NCBI GenBank assembly: GCA_964534745.1 | Contig: CAZHQW010000010.1 | Coordinates: forward strand, 3,907-67,906 | Length of the DNA: 64,000 bases | Source: G020354785 sp964534745 | GTDB taxonomy: Bacteria; Bacteroidota; Bacteroidia; Bacteroidales; UBA10428 | Direction of reading: 5' to 3' | Shown here: positions 8,283 to 17,124 of the stretch, piece after piece | Layout of the letters: each line of letters begins with the position of its first letter | How positions within the stretch are numbered: position 1 is the stretch's first letter | Position numbers and translations under genes: made by a program | The notes under the pieces: model-generated | Database searches by the model: none | What the model was told of the DNA's origin: nothing | What the model saw: only the letters and a program-made list of their open reading frames with translations

Positions 8283-9224
8283 ATGCAAAGTAATAATTTT
8301 CCCCTGAACATTATTAGGTATATTGTAATCTGTAGCCTGTTAGTATTGTTCACAAGCTGTAAATCTGATAAGACAAAACACAAAAGCTCAGAGCTTAATC
8401 TTGAAGATTTTATTACTGAAGATGACATTTTTGATGACGTAAATCAAGCAAAAAAGATATTTTATTCTCTGCCGTCGCCGCTTGAAACAGCCATGCTGAT
8501 TAAATCTGCAGGTGCTGATTATGATGAGGAACTTTTAAATTCATTGGATAATGTAGATAAATATACAACCAATATGAGTATGGCCCTTAATCTGGGGATT
8601 TATACTACTGATCTGAGTTTTGCAAGCCTTTTTGATCAAACGCAGACATCAATCAATTACATGGAAGCTGCAAAAAAAATGGCGGAAGGGCTTGACATAG
8701 TAGATGCAATTAATAATGAAACAATAAAAAGGCTGGAACAAAACCTCAATAACAGGGATATTATTATGGATATTATATCCGAGACATTTTTGAATTCCAG
8801 TTCATATCTTAAGGAAAATGACAGACAGGCGGTAGCTGCAATAGTTCTTGTCGGCGGCTGGATAGAAGGATTATATATAGCAACCCAGCTTGTTGGTAAC
8901 AAGTCAATTGAAAATAATAAACTTGTTGACAGAATATCCGAGCAGAAGCTTTCATTCAATATAGTCCAGAGGATGCTGGAAGAAAACAGGAAAGATGAAA
9001 GCGGGGAAGAAGATGAAGACATTGTTGATCTTATGGTTCAGTTAAAAGAATTAAAAAATTCTTTTGATAAGGTTAAAGTCGAAACATCAGAAATAAAAAT
9101 AGAACCCAACAACGAAACCAATGTTACTACTTTAAAATCCCAGTCTAAGATTACTATTACCCCTGAAGCGTTTAATGAGTTGAAGGAAAATGTGAGAATA
9201 TTAAGAACCAACTTCATACAATAA
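8283..9224 (+). CDS. Lipoprotein, paralogue of the one at 24823 (family unknown)
   Basis: A 313-residue protein with a lipoprotein signal peptide: hydrophobic residues 13-24, then 'LFTSC' with the acylated Cys at 26. The rest is helical and acidic. It is clearly homologous to the protein at 24823-25722. Shared blocks are 'PSP' (near residue 64), 'SAG', 'LGIYTTDLSFASLF', 'SINYM', and 'LVGGWIEGLYIATQLVG' against 'SLGGFVEFLYLSVNLAG'. In both loci the next gene encodes a small four-cysteine secreted protein. No known domain is recognised; I infer an envelope role only from the signal peptide. Confidence 0.75.
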   Translation: MQSNNFPLNIIRYIVICSLLVLFTSCKSDKTKHKSSELNLEDFITEDDIFDDVNQAKKIFYSLPSPLETAMLIKSAGADYDEELLNSLDNVDKYTTNMSMALNLGIYTTDLSFASLFDQTQTSINYMEAAKKMAEGLDIVDAINNETIKRLEQNLNNRDIIMDIISETFLNSSSYLKENDRQAVAAIVLVGGWIEGLYIATQLVGNKSIENNKLVDRISEQKLSFNIVQRMLEENRKDESGEEDEDIVDLMVQLKELKNSFDKVKVETSEIKIEPNNETNVTTLKSQSKITITPEAFNELKENVRILRTNFIQ

Positions 9225-9237
9225 ATATAAAATTATT

Positions 9238-9684
9238 ATGAAAAAGCTATTAAGATTCCTTTTTATAGTTACTATTTTTGCATTTACTGCTTCTTTATAT
9301 TTGTCTGCCCAGTGCAAAGGATTTGCAAAGAAAATATGCAAAACGGAATTGAATGAAGGCTATATACATGATGGTAACTATCATGCTGCAATACTGACGG
9401 AAGGAGAAGAGGCAGAATTATATAAAACGTTTTATTCGGGACAGGACTACAGGATTGTTATCTGTGGTTCCAATGCTTTGCCTGATGTTGAGTTTCAGAT
9501 AATCGATGCTTACAAGAACATTCTATATGATAACCGGCAACATAATCTTATCAGAATATGGGATTTCAGACTTGAATCCAGCCAGCAGCTAAAAATTGCT
9601 GTTAAGGTACCGGTCGGAAAAGGTGACTCCGAATACCCGGCAAGCGGCTGTGTGGCAATAATGTTCGGGTTCAGGGAGAAATAA
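9238..9684 (+). CDS. Small secreted four-cysteine protein, paralogue of the one at 25760
   Basis: A 148-residue protein with a signal peptide ending in 'LSAQ' (about residue 28). The mature part is beta-rich, with four Cys in the order 'QCKG', 'ICKT', 'VICGS', 'GCVAI'. The same four, in the same order, occur in the paralogue at 25760, so two disulfides are likely. Other shared blocks are 'FQIIDAYKNILYDN' against 'FRIIEDNEDSTLIYDN' and 'LKIAVKVP' against 'LIIEISVP'. It follows the lipoprotein by 13 nt and ends just before an intrinsic terminator, so the pair forms a compact operon. The function is unknown. Confidence 0.75.
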   Translation: MKKLLRFLFIVTIFAFTASLYLSAQCKGFAKKICKTELNEGYIHDGNYHAAILTEGEEAELYKTFYSGQDYRIVICGSNALPDVEFQIIDAYKNILYDNRQHNLIRIWDFRLESSQQLKIAVKVPVGKGDSEYPASGCVAIMFGFREK

Positions 9685-9703
9685 TAAAGCATATGATTAA
9701 AAT

Positions 9704-9735
9704 AAAGCCTATGTCAGCAACATAGGCTTTTTAAT
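9704..9735 (+). terminator. Intrinsic terminator after the lipoprotein/secreted protein pair
   Basis: AAAGCCTATG (9704-9713) and CATAGGCTTT (9721-9730) form a perfect 10-bp stem with a 7-nt loop, followed by more T residues. It separates the pair from the DUF4197 gene. Confidence 0.8.
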
Positions 9736-9770
9736 TTACGTATACTTCCTAAATCTAAATAAGACTTATT

Positions 9771-10556
9771 ATGACACGGCATATCTGGATTATACCCATT
9801 CTTGTTTGCTTCTTCCTCTCTTCATGTGAAGAACTGTTCAATAACGATGAAGACGGGCTCACAACAGAAGAGGTTGTGGAAGGGCTGAAAAAAGCTCTTG
9901 AAATAGGAACTGATACGGCGACCACAGCGCTGGGTCTTGTCAATGGATATTATGGCAATTCATTATACAAGATACCGTTACCTCCCGAAGCAGACATAAT
10001 CGTGAATAATCTTAGCCTTATTTCTGTGGGAGCTGATCTTGTCGAGGATGTTGTCAAAGGCATCAACCGTGCGGCCGAAGATGCAGCCAGTGAGGCAGCT
10101 CCGATTTTTAAGGACGCCATAACGGGTATGACCCTCTCGGATGCATGGGATATCCTTAACGGAGTAAATCCCGCCGGTACCGGCAAGAGTGCGGAAGAAT
10201 TTGACTCAACAGCTGCCACAGGTTATTTTAAAGTAACCACATATAATGCTCTTACAGACCTATACTCACCAAAAATAAATACTGCCCTTCAGAAGGATTT
10301 GCTGGATATAAACTATTCGCCCTATGATGCATGGGAAGACCTCACGGGTGCATACAATACTTTTGCCAACAGCATCGCCGGGCAAATTCTGGACCTTACA
10401 CCTGTAACGACAGATATCGGTGTTTACTGCACTGAGAAAGCACTGGACGGACTGTTTGACAGGGTCGGCAAAGAAGAAAAGAAGATAAGGAAAGATCCTT
10501 TTAAGTGGGCGGTGGATATTATTAAAAAGGTCTTCGGATCTGTTTTTAAGGATTAA
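9771..10556 (+). CDS. DUF4197-family lipoprotein
   Basis: A 261-residue protein with a lipobox 'FFLSSC' (Cys about residue 19) followed by 'EELFN'. The body matches DUF4197: 'EVVEGLKKALEIGTDTATTAL', 'GYYGNSLYKIPLPPEAD', 'AAEDAASEAAPIFKDAITGMT', 'WDILNG', 'ATGYFKVTTYNALTDLYSPKI'. DUF4197 proteins are widespread in the Gram-negative envelope and have no established function. The stop codon TAA shares the palindrome TTAA with the stop of the convergent uvrA gene, so the two genes overlap by 4 nt. Confidence 0.85.
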   Translation: MTRHIWIIPILVCFFLSSCEELFNNDEDGLTTEEVVEGLKKALEIGTDTATTALGLVNGYYGNSLYKIPLPPEADIIVNNLSLISVGADLVEDVVKGINRAAEDAASEAAPIFKDAITGMTLSDAWDILNGVNPAGTGKSAEEFDSTAATGYFKVTTYNALTDLYSPKINTALQKDLLDINYSPYDAWEDLTGAYNTFANSIAGQILDLTPVTTDIGVYCTEKALDGLFDRVGKEEKKIRKDPFKWAVDIIKKVFGSVFKD

Positions 10557-13420
10557 CCCTCCTGCGCCAAGGCTTGTCCTCCGTAAGGAATACTCCTGAA
10601 GGAGGTCTTCGGAGGATTAACCAACTTTTTCTTGAGAAACCTGCCTGTATAAGAGTCCTTGCACTTCACAATATCTTCGGGCTTTCCTTCAAATACAAGA
10701 TATCCTCCTTTTTCCCCTCCCTCGGGTCCCAGGTCAATGATCCAGTCAGCTGATTTTATCACTTCCAGGTTATGCTCTATAACGAGAATTGAATGTCCCC
10801 TGTTAATAAGTGTATTAAATGCTTCAAGAAGCTTTCGTATATCATGAAAATGCAACCCTGTGGTCGGTTCATCAAAAATAAACAATGCGGGATGGCTGGT
10901 GCTTTCATTCCCGATAAAGGAAGCCATTTTAACCCTCTGGCTTTCTCCACCGCTTAACGTACTTGATGATTGCCCCAGCTTCACATAGCCAAGTCCCACA
11001 TCTGCAAGGGGTTTTATTTTTTTAACAATATTCTGTTCTGTAGTACCTTTCTTTTCACCAAAAAATTCAATAGCCTCACTTACAGTGAGTTCAAGGATGT
11101 CATATATGTTCTTACCATCGTATTTAACATCAAGAATATCATCTTTGAATCTCTTTCCCCTGCAGCTGTCACAGAGCAGATATATGTCGGCCATGAACTG
11201 CATTTCAACTTTTATTGTCCCTTCACCCTGGCATTCTTCGCACCTTCCCCCGTCAATATTAAAAGAAAAATGCGAGGGTTTATAGTTATTTTGCTTTGAC
11301 AACTGCTGGGCGGCAAATAATTTTCTTATCTCATCATATGCTTTTATATAAGTAACCGGATTTGATCTGGAGGATCTGCCAATAGGATTCTGATCTACAA
11401 ACTCCACATTTAATAACCGGCCAAGGTCTCCTCCCAGGGAATTAAAATCCCCGCTTTTCTCTCCATATCCTTTTATAAGCCTGTTCAGGGCAGGATAGAG
11501 AATATTTGCGACCAGTGATGACTTGCCGGAACCGCTTACACCTGATATTACAGTGAGTACATTAAGCGGTATCCTGACATCTATATTTTTCAGGTTATTT
11601 TCCCTGGCACCCAGTATTTCTATTGAATTATTCCAGTTTCTCCTTGCAGCAGGCAGGGGTATAGTCTCCTCCCTGTTAAGATATTTTGATGTAAGTCCCT
11701 TTTTACTCTTCAGCATCTCCTTCAAAGGCCCGCAATATATTATCTCTCCCCCGTTCCTTCCTGCGCCCGGACCTATATCTATTATTTCATCGGCAGCTCT
11801 GATAATCTCTTCTTCATGCTCGACAACCAGCACTGTGTTGCCAATATTCCTGAGGTTCTGCAAGACCTTTACAAGAAGGTTTGTATCCCTGGGATGTAAT
11901 CCTATACTTGGCTCATCAAGGATGTACAGTGAGCCGACAAGGCTGCTGCCCAGCGTTGTGGCCAAATTTATCCTCTGTGATTCGCCTCCCGAAAGGGTTG
12001 ATGATAACCTGTTGAGAGTCAGGTATCCCAGTCCGACATTACATAAATAATCAAGTCGGTTATTAATCTCAACAATAATCCTTGCAGCCACATTTCTTTC
12101 ATAACTGCTCAGTTTCAATTTGCCGAATAATAATTTGAGCCTGCTAACCGGCAGATCCACTAATTCCTGGATAGTATTTCCATTTATTTTAACATATGAG
12201 GACTCCTTTCTTAATCGTGTTCCCTGGCATTCGGTGCATATTGTCTTGCCCCTGTACCTGGCTAGCATGACCCTGTATTGAATTTTATATTTCTTGGACT
12301 CAAGATACCTGAAAAATGCATTAAGCCCTCTAAAATACTTATTACCTGTCCATAACAACTGCTTCTGTTCCAGGGTCAATTCATAATAAGGTTTATGTAC
12401 AGGAAAATTAAAGTTCTCGGCATTGTAAATGAGCCTCTGCTTCCACTTCTGCATCTTGTCACCCTTCCAGCATACAATAGCATCCCCGTAAACTGAACGG
12501 CTTTTGTTGGGAATTACCAGATCCTCATCAATGCCAATGACCTTACCATAACCTTCACAAACGGGACATGCTCCCACCGGGTTATTAAAACTGAACATAT
12601 GCACAGTAGGTTCGCTGAACCTTATACCGTCGAGTTCGAATATGCTGGAGAAAACCTTCTCCATAGCCCGTTTTTCATCAAGGACCTTAACAATACACAC
12701 TCCCTCTCCCAGCTTATATGCCATCTGTATAGAATCAGCGAACCGGCCTTTTGAATCATCGTCATGTTTTACAACTATCCTGTCAATAACAATATTAATC
12801 CTTGACCCGCGGCTGACCTGGCTTTGATTAATGTCATTGATCTTTATAATACTCCCGTCTACCTCAAGCCGCGCAATACCCTGGTAGTTCAGATCCTGTA
12901 TCTGCTGGGCAAGGCTCAGATTATCTGACGGCTCAAGAGGTGATAAAACAAGAATCCGTGTGTCTTCGCTGAAGGAAGTTATATAGTCTACAACGTCGGA
13001 TACCGAGTCTTTTTTTACCTCGTTGCCGGAAACAGGAGAAAATGTTTTCCCTATTCTTGCAAAAAGCAATTTCAAATAATCATAAATCTCTGTAGATGTA
13101 CCGACTGTTGAACGGGGATTTCTTGTATTAACCTTCTGCTCAATTGCTATAGCCGGCGGAATACCCTTGATAAAATCAACTTCCGGTTTATTCATCCTTC
13201 CCAGAAACTGGCGCGCGTAAGCTGACAGGCTCTCAACATACCTGCGCTGGCCTTCAGCATAGATAGTATCAAATGCAAGAGAAGATTTGCCCGACCCCGA
13301 GAGTCCGGTTATCACTATCAGCCTGTTACGGGGAATAACCAGGTTAACGTTCTTCAGATTATTAACACGGGCACCCGAAACTATTATAGAATGCTTATCC
13401 CTGTCAGTCTTTTCCGTCAT
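10553..13420 (-). CDS. uvrA: Excinuclease ABC subunit UvrA
   Basis: A 955-residue damage-recognition ATPase of nucleotide excision repair. It has two ABC modules: first Walker A 'GLSGSGKS' at 39-46, second 'SGVSGSGKS' near residue 630; signatures 'TLSGGESQRINLA' and 'TLSGGESQRVKMA'; and Walker B 'LYILDEPSIGLHPRD' and 'LFIFDEPTTGLHFHD'. Zinc-binding Cys pairs occur at 'CPVCEGYG', 'CTECQG' and 'CEECQGEG...CDSCRG'. Length is typical. It forms UvrA2-UvrB complexes; uvrB and uvrC are not in this window. A single-gene unit, divergent from the sigma factor gene. Confidence 0.98.
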   Translation of the reverse strand: MTEKTDRDKHSIIVSGARVNNLKNVNLVIPRNRLIVITGLSGSGKSSLAFDTIYAEGQRRYVESLSAYARQFLGRMNKPEVDFIKGIPPAIAIEQKVNTRNPRSTVGTSTEIYDYLKLLFARIGKTFSPVSGNEVKKDSVSDVVDYITSFSEDTRILVLSPLEPSDNLSLAQQIQDLNYQGIARLEVDGSIIKINDINQSQVSRGSRINIVIDRIVVKHDDDSKGRFADSIQMAYKLGEGVCIVKVLDEKRAMEKVFSSIFELDGIRFSEPTVHMFSFNNPVGACPVCEGYGKVIGIDEDLVIPNKSRSVYGDAIVCWKGDKMQKWKQRLIYNAENFNFPVHKPYYELTLEQKQLLWTGNKYFRGLNAFFRYLESKKYKIQYRVMLARYRGKTICTECQGTRLRKESSYVKINGNTIQELVDLPVSRLKLLFGKLKLSSYERNVAARIIVEINNRLDYLCNVGLGYLTLNRLSSTLSGGESQRINLATTLGSSLVGSLYILDEPSIGLHPRDTNLLVKVLQNLRNIGNTVLVVEHEEEIIRAADEIIDIGPGAGRNGGEIIYCGPLKEMLKSKKGLTSKYLNREETIPLPAARRNWNNSIEILGARENNLKNIDVRIPLNVLTVISGVSGSGKSSLVANILYPALNRLIKGYGEKSGDFNSLGGDLGRLLNVEFVDQNPIGRSSRSNPVTYIKAYDEIRKLFAAQQLSKQNNYKPSHFSFNIDGGRCEECQGEGTIKVEMQFMADIYLLCDSCRGKRFKDDILDVKYDGKNIYDILELTVSEAIEFFGEKKGTTEQNIVKKIKPLADVGLGYVKLGQSSSTLSGGESQRVKMASFIGNESTSHPALFIFDEPTTGLHFHDIRKLLEAFNTLINRGHSILVIEHNLEVIKSADWIIDLGPEGGEKGGYLVFEGKPEDIVKCKDSYTGRFLKKKLVNPPKTSFRSIPYGGQALAQEG

Positions 13421-13594
13421 TAAAGCCTGTAATTATACTGTAATTTGAATTTTAATAAATTTTAACTATTTTTAACAAATAAAATTATTGGATATATACT
13501 AAAAAATCCTTTACTTGCAAAATAATTTTTAAACTACCTAATATAGGAGGACTGTTTATCGAGTAAATTCTACCACTGTTAAATTGTAATTTAA

Positions 13595-13603
13595 AAAGGA
13601 GGT
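13595..13603 (+). promoter_or_regulatory. Unusually strong Shine-Dalgarno deciding a TTG start
   Basis: AAAGGAGGT lies 5 nt (after the last G) before a TTG at 13608. Nearly every other gene here lacks a Shine-Dalgarno, as is usual in Bacteroidota, so this site stands out and supports the TTG rather than the ATG at 13652 as start. Another AGGAGG without a following start codon lies near 13546-13551. Confidence 0.7.
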
Positions 13604-13607
13604 AGTC

Positions 13608-14195
13608 TTGAATACCCATAATCGCTCTGATTATGAGCTCGTTAAACAGTTCATGAATGGAGATAATTCCTGCATTGAACTACTAATCAATAAATATAGA
13701 TCAAAAGTATATACTTATATATTATTGATTGTTAAAAACCAGCATCTGGCTGAAGACCTCTTTCAGGATACTTTCATCAAAGTGATAAAATCTCTGTTAG
13801 ACGGAAAATATAAAGAAAATGGGAAATTTCTCTCCTGGGTTATACGGATTGCGCATAATCTTATTATCGACCATTACAGAAAAACAAAGCAATTAACCAC
13901 TATATCAAAAGAAGATTACCAGGTCGATATTTTCAACTCAAGAAAATACTCAGGTATAAACATTGAAGAACATATAATCAGTACCCAGATAACAAAAGAT
14001 ATAAGGAACCTTATTGATGAGCTGCCCAGTGATCAAAAGGAAGTAATTCTTTTAAGGCACTATTGCGGATTAAGTTTCAAGGAAATTGCCGAGCACACCA
14101 ACGTCAGTATTAATACAGCACTTGGTAGAATGAGATATGCGCTTATTAACCTCAGAAAGCTCGTACGTGAAAAAAAACTGAGTTTAACTTTTTAG
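13608..14195 (+). CDS. ECF-type RNA polymerase sigma factor
   Basis: A 195-residue sigma-70 family protein. Region 2 spans about residues 8-90 ('LINKYRSKVYTYILLIVKNQ', 'AEDLFQDTFIKVIKSL', 'FLSWVIRIAHNLIIDHYRK') and region 4 about 135-190 ('LPSDQKEVILLRHYCGLSFKEIAEHTNVSINTALGRMRYAL'). Regions 1 and 3 are missing, as expected for ECF factors. The TTG start at 13608 is chosen because of the perfect Shine-Dalgarno and because it supplies the usual 'YELVKQFMNGD' lead-in to region 2. An 86-nt gap separates it from a 78-residue acidic partner. No FecR-type anti-sigma is adjacent, so its regulon and signal cannot be read from the context. Confidence 0.92.
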   Translation: MNTHNRSDYELVKQFMNGDNSCIELLINKYRSKVYTYILLIVKNQHLAEDLFQDTFIKVIKSLLDGKYKENGKFLSWVIRIAHNLIIDHYRKTKQLTTISKEDYQVDIFNSRKYSGINIEEHIISTQITKDIRNLIDELPSDQKEVILLRHYCGLSFKEIAEHTNVSINTALGRMRYALINLRKLVREKKLSLTF

Positions 14196-14281
14196 TAAAA
14201 AAATATTTGTCTGCTGACAATATATTTTTAATTCAGGCGTTAACACCTAAATAACAGACTAATGTTTAATATTAATAAAAT

Positions 14282-14518
14282 ATGCCTATGGATAGAACTT
14301 CTACCTTTTGTGATCTTATTAAAAATCTTTCAAATAAAAATTTCTCTGAAATACACACCTTAGAATCATTATTTGACGATGAAAATGAAGATCTTGACAA
14401 TTTGCTCGAATGCCTTGACAGTTTAAAAACTGACGTCAGGGAAGAGGTAGTTCAGAGAATAATGAATTTTGTAAGGGAATACAGGGAAAAAATATTGGAA
14501 AGAGAGAATGTTAAATAG
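14282..14518 (+). CDS. Small acidic helical protein downstream of the sigma factor
   Basis: A 78-residue cytosolic protein with no signal peptide or membrane helix, rich in Asp/Glu and Leu ('LESLFDDENEDLDNLLECLDSLKTDVREEVVQRIMNFVREYREKI'), probably all alpha-helical. It lies between the sigma factor gene and a strong intrinsic terminator, so the two are likely cotranscribed. It could be a soluble anti-sigma or sigma-modulating partner, but no known domain is recognised and this is a guess from position. Its start ATG at 14282 could also be the in-frame ATG at 14288. Confidence 0.65.
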   Translation: MPMDRTSTFCDLIKNLSNKNFSEIHTLESLFDDENEDLDNLLECLDSLKTDVREEVVQRIMNFVREYREKILERENVK

Positions 14519-14543
14519 TCTTGCGCATAAGCGAGGAACCGTA

Positions 14544-14585
14544 TTAAAACCGGCAGGCAAATACCTGCCGGTTTTAATTTTTAAT
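14544..14585 (+). terminator. Strong intrinsic terminator
   Basis: TTAAAACCGGCAGG (14544-14557) and CCTGCCGGTTTTAA (14564-14577) form a perfect 14-bp stem with a CAAATA loop, followed by a T-rich run. It ends the sigma factor operon. Confidence 0.9.
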
Positions 14586-14635
14586 TTTAGCTAATTTTAA
14601 GTTAATTTGGCAGTTCATATAAAAAAGGAATTATA

Positions 14636-15298
14636 ATGAGCATTCCTGAAAATCTGAATAATATTCTCAAAGAACTCCCGGAAAATACAAAGCTTGTCGC
14701 CATTACAAAAAACAGATCCGAAGATAAAATAATGGAAGCATATAACGCCGGGCACAGGGTATTTGGTGAAAACAGGGTACAGGAGCTTATAAGAAAATAT
14801 GAAAATCTGCCAAAAGATATTGAATGGCATATGGTTGGCCACTTACAGACAAATAAAGCAAAATATATTGCTCCTTTTGTCAGCTTAATACACTCTGTTG
14901 ACAGTAAAAAACTTCTTGATGTCCTTAATAAGGAAGCATTAAGGAACAACCGGACCATAGCTTGCCTTTTGCAGCTGAGGATAGCAAAAGAAGAAACGAA
15001 ATTCGGACTGACATTTAAAGAAATTACCGATATAATAGGGACCGGGGATTTTAAAGATTTTAGGAATGTCAGCGTTAACGGACTGATGGGCATGGCAACG
15101 TTCACCGATGATAAGGACCTGGTCAGTTCTGAATTTCGTTACCTTGCAAAATGCTTTGAGGACCTTAAAAGCTCTTTTTTCAAGTCATCAGAACATTTTA
15201 AGGAGTTGTCAATGGGCATGTCGGACGATTATCAGCTTGCCCTTGAACAAGGTGCAACAATTGTCAGGATAGGAAGCCGGTTATTTGGTATGAAATAA
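14636..15298 (+). CDS. YggS-family PLP homeostasis protein
   Basis: A 220-residue alanine-racemase-like TIM-barrel protein that binds pyridoxal phosphate and helps balance B6 vitamers and amino-acid pools. Visible motifs are 'KLVAITKNR' with the PLP-binding Lys25, 'VFGENRVQEL', 'WHMVGHLQTNKAK', 'IHSVDS', 'KFGLTFKE', 'GLMGMATF', 'LSMGMSDDYQLALEQGATIVRIGSRLFG'. The length fits the single-domain family. A weak AAGGA lies 6 nt before the ATG. Its 3' end overlaps the convergent HEAT-like gene by 35 nt. Confidence 0.95.
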   Translation: MSIPENLNNILKELPENTKLVAITKNRSEDKIMEAYNAGHRVFGENRVQELIRKYENLPKDIEWHMVGHLQTNKAKYIAPFVSLIHSVDSKKLLDVLNKEALRNNRTIACLLQLRIAKEETKFGLTFKEITDIIGTGDFKDFRNVSVNGLMGMATFTDDKDLVSSEFRYLAKCFEDLKSSFFKSSEHFKELSMGMSDDYQLALEQGATIVRIGSRLFGMK

Positions 15299-15797
15299 TC
15301 TTTATCAATTCTTCATACAGAGGTCTTTTCAGAAGGGTTATTGATCCTTCGGCCGTCTTTAATATATCCATACATTCCTGCTGAATTTCAATGCTCATAT
15401 TGGATATTGAACTCTCAACAACTGTAAATGCTTCAATCGCTGTCTGGTAATCTTCTTTAATAAAAACCCTGATAAAGACCGGCAGATAATTGCTGAAATC
15501 CAGTCTTGACTGCCAGAATATTGCTATTACATCTGATGTGTCTTCACCGAATTTCCTTGTAAGTATAGCATCGACAAGCAGCGGAGCAGCATTTTGTTCT
15601 TTTATGTCACAGATTAAACGGACTATATCTTTTTTTATAATATCTGATGTATTCTCGTTTATAAGATCAAATAAGTGCGGAATTATGCTTATTGTGCCAT
15701 TTTCCCTAATCTCCCTTAAAGCTTCAAATATAAGGTTGCTATTACCGGAATTCAGCTTGGCTGCAAGTTCCTTATTTTTTTTGTTTTCCTCACTCAT
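15264..15797 (-). CDS. HEAT-repeat-like protein
   Basis: A 177-residue soluble protein from the ATG at 15797; an ATG 15 nt further upstream is also in frame. It is composed of helical pairs resembling HEAT/ARM repeats ('SNLIFEALREIRENGTISIIPHLFDLINENTSDIIKKDIVRLICDIKEQNAAPLLVDAIL'). It probably acts as a protein-binding scaffold; no catalytic motif is seen. Its start overlaps the tilS stop by 8 nt (ATGAGTGA), so translation is coupled. Its end overlaps the convergent YggS gene by 35 nt. Its presence behind tilS is the only clue to its role. Confidence 0.8.
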   Translation of the reverse strand: MSEENKKNKELAAKLNSGNSNLIFEALREIRENGTISIIPHLFDLINENTSDIIKKDIVRLICDIKEQNAAPLLVDAILTRKFGEDTSDVIAIFWQSRLDFSNYLPVFIRVFIKEDYQTAIEAFTVVESSISNMSIEIQQECMDILKTAEGSITLLKRPLYEELIKIISYQITGFLS

Positions 15798-17124
15798 CTT
15801 CTTTATATTCAATGACCAGGATTTCTTTTGTATTTTTATCTACCTTGTATCTTTCATCAATCCTGTAATTTACTATCCATACTATATCTTCACCCGATGT
15901 TATTATCCATACAGCTTCTTTTTCAGGAATTGACAGTTTATAGTCAATGAAGAAATTGCTTAATTTCTTATGATTGGTCATCCCTAAAGGAATAAACCTG
16001 TCACCCTGCCTCCACTTCCTTAGTTCAAGCGGATACTTGATCTTGTTGTAATCAAGTACTGCATACTTAGTCTCTTTTGGTATATTGTATTTTTCAGGGC
16101 GGCTGAACTTACTGAAGCTCAGTGAAACAGGCTCTGCAATCTCGGCGACATCCGCTTTAATCTTCACGGATGAATGATCTCTTTTTTCAATATCTGTTAC
16201 AATCAGAAATGAACGGTCTTTTATAATCCTGTGTGTTTTTGAATAGAACTTTTTCCCTGGGGTATCGGCAAGATTGGATATAATGTTCCTGACAGTCTTG
16301 TAATTGAATCCATAGTCTTTTATAATCTCAAAAAGCACAGTATTAACCGGTTTCAATGCTTTCAATTTGTCAATGTCGATTAAAATCCTGTTTGATGACT
16401 GTTCAATTATTATGTCGGATTTTATGGCATTAATTGCATTGTCCAGTATTGTCTCAGCATCTCTCAGTCTTTCTATAGTCTCGATAATAGTCTTGTTAAA
16501 ATCAGGGGTTATCTTGTTAAACCTGGGAATAATATTATGTCTTATCTTATTTCTTACATACAGAGTATCCAAATTTGAAGAATCTTCACGGAAATCCAGG
16601 TTTCTTTTCTCTGCATAGGCCAGAATTTCTTTTCTCGATGCAAAGAGTATGGGCCTGATAATGTCACCAAAGACAGGCTTTATACCTGTGAGTCCCCTTA
16701 TTCCCGTACCCCTGTTAAGATTTATAAAAAAAGTCTCCACGACATCATCGAGGTTATGTCCTATTGCTATAAAATTGTATCCATATTTTGATCTTATTTC
16801 TTCAAACCACATGTAACGCAGCTCCCTTGCAGCCATTTGCACAGACATACTGTTTTTACGTGCATATTCCTTGGTATCAAATCTTGTGGTATAAAAGGGT
16901 ATCTTTTTGCTCCTTGCCAGCTGCTCAACAAATTTCTGATCCTCTTCAGATTCTTCTGCGCGGATCTGGAAATTACAGTGAGCAATGCCTGTCCTGTATT
17001 TTTTCAGGATAAAGAGATCCGTCATAACAATCGAATCTGCTCCTCCACTCACTCCAAGCAATATTTTATCATTTGGTGAGCAGAGGTTATTGTCTCTTAT
17101 ATATTTTTCAAACCTGTCAAGCAT
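15790..17124 (-). CDS. tilS: tRNA(Ile)-lysidine synthase
   Basis: A 444-residue N-type PP-loop ATPase that adds lysine to C34 of the CAU tRNA(Ile), changing its codon reading from AUG to AUA. The PP-loop 'GVSGGADSIVM' is at residues 24-34, with further motifs 'HCNFQIRAEESEEDQKFVEQLA', 'ARELRYMWFEEI', 'GHNLDDVVETFFINLNRGTGIRGL' and 'PILFASRKEILAYA'. The C-terminal TilS domain is present ('PLELRKWRQGDRFIPLGM', 'KLSNFFIDYKLS'). It overlaps pabB upstream by 8 nt (ATGCTTGA) and the HEAT-like gene downstream by 8 nt. Essential in most bacteria. Confidence 0.96.
   Translation of the reverse strand: MLDRFEKYIRDNNLCSPNDKILLGVSGGADSIVMTDLFILKKYRTGIAHCNFQIRAEESEEDQKFVEQLARSKKIPFYTTRFDTKEYARKNSMSVQMAARELRYMWFEEIRSKYGYNFIAIGHNLDDVVETFFINLNRGTGIRGLTGIKPVFGDIIRPILFASRKEILAYAEKRNLDFREDSSNLDTLYVRNKIRHNIIPRFNKITPDFNKTIIETIERLRDAETILDNAINAIKSDIIIEQSSNRILIDIDKLKALKPVNTVLFEIIKDYGFNYKTVRNIISNLADTPGKKFYSKTHRIIKDRSFLIVTDIEKRDHSSVKIKADVAEIAEPVSLSFSKFSRPEKYNIPKETKYAVLDYNKIKYPLELRKWRQGDRFIPLGMTNHKKLSNFFIDYKLSIPEKEAVWIITSGEDIVWIVNYRIDERYKVDKNTKEILVIEYKEDE

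Noticed and set aside
11523..12050. A 175-residue open frame on the strand opposite uvrA
   Set aside because: It lies wholly inside a highly conserved uvrA segment and has no independent family motifs; it is a shadow frame. The same holds for the other long antisense frames, such as 31530-31883, 26587-27045 and 8657-9022.
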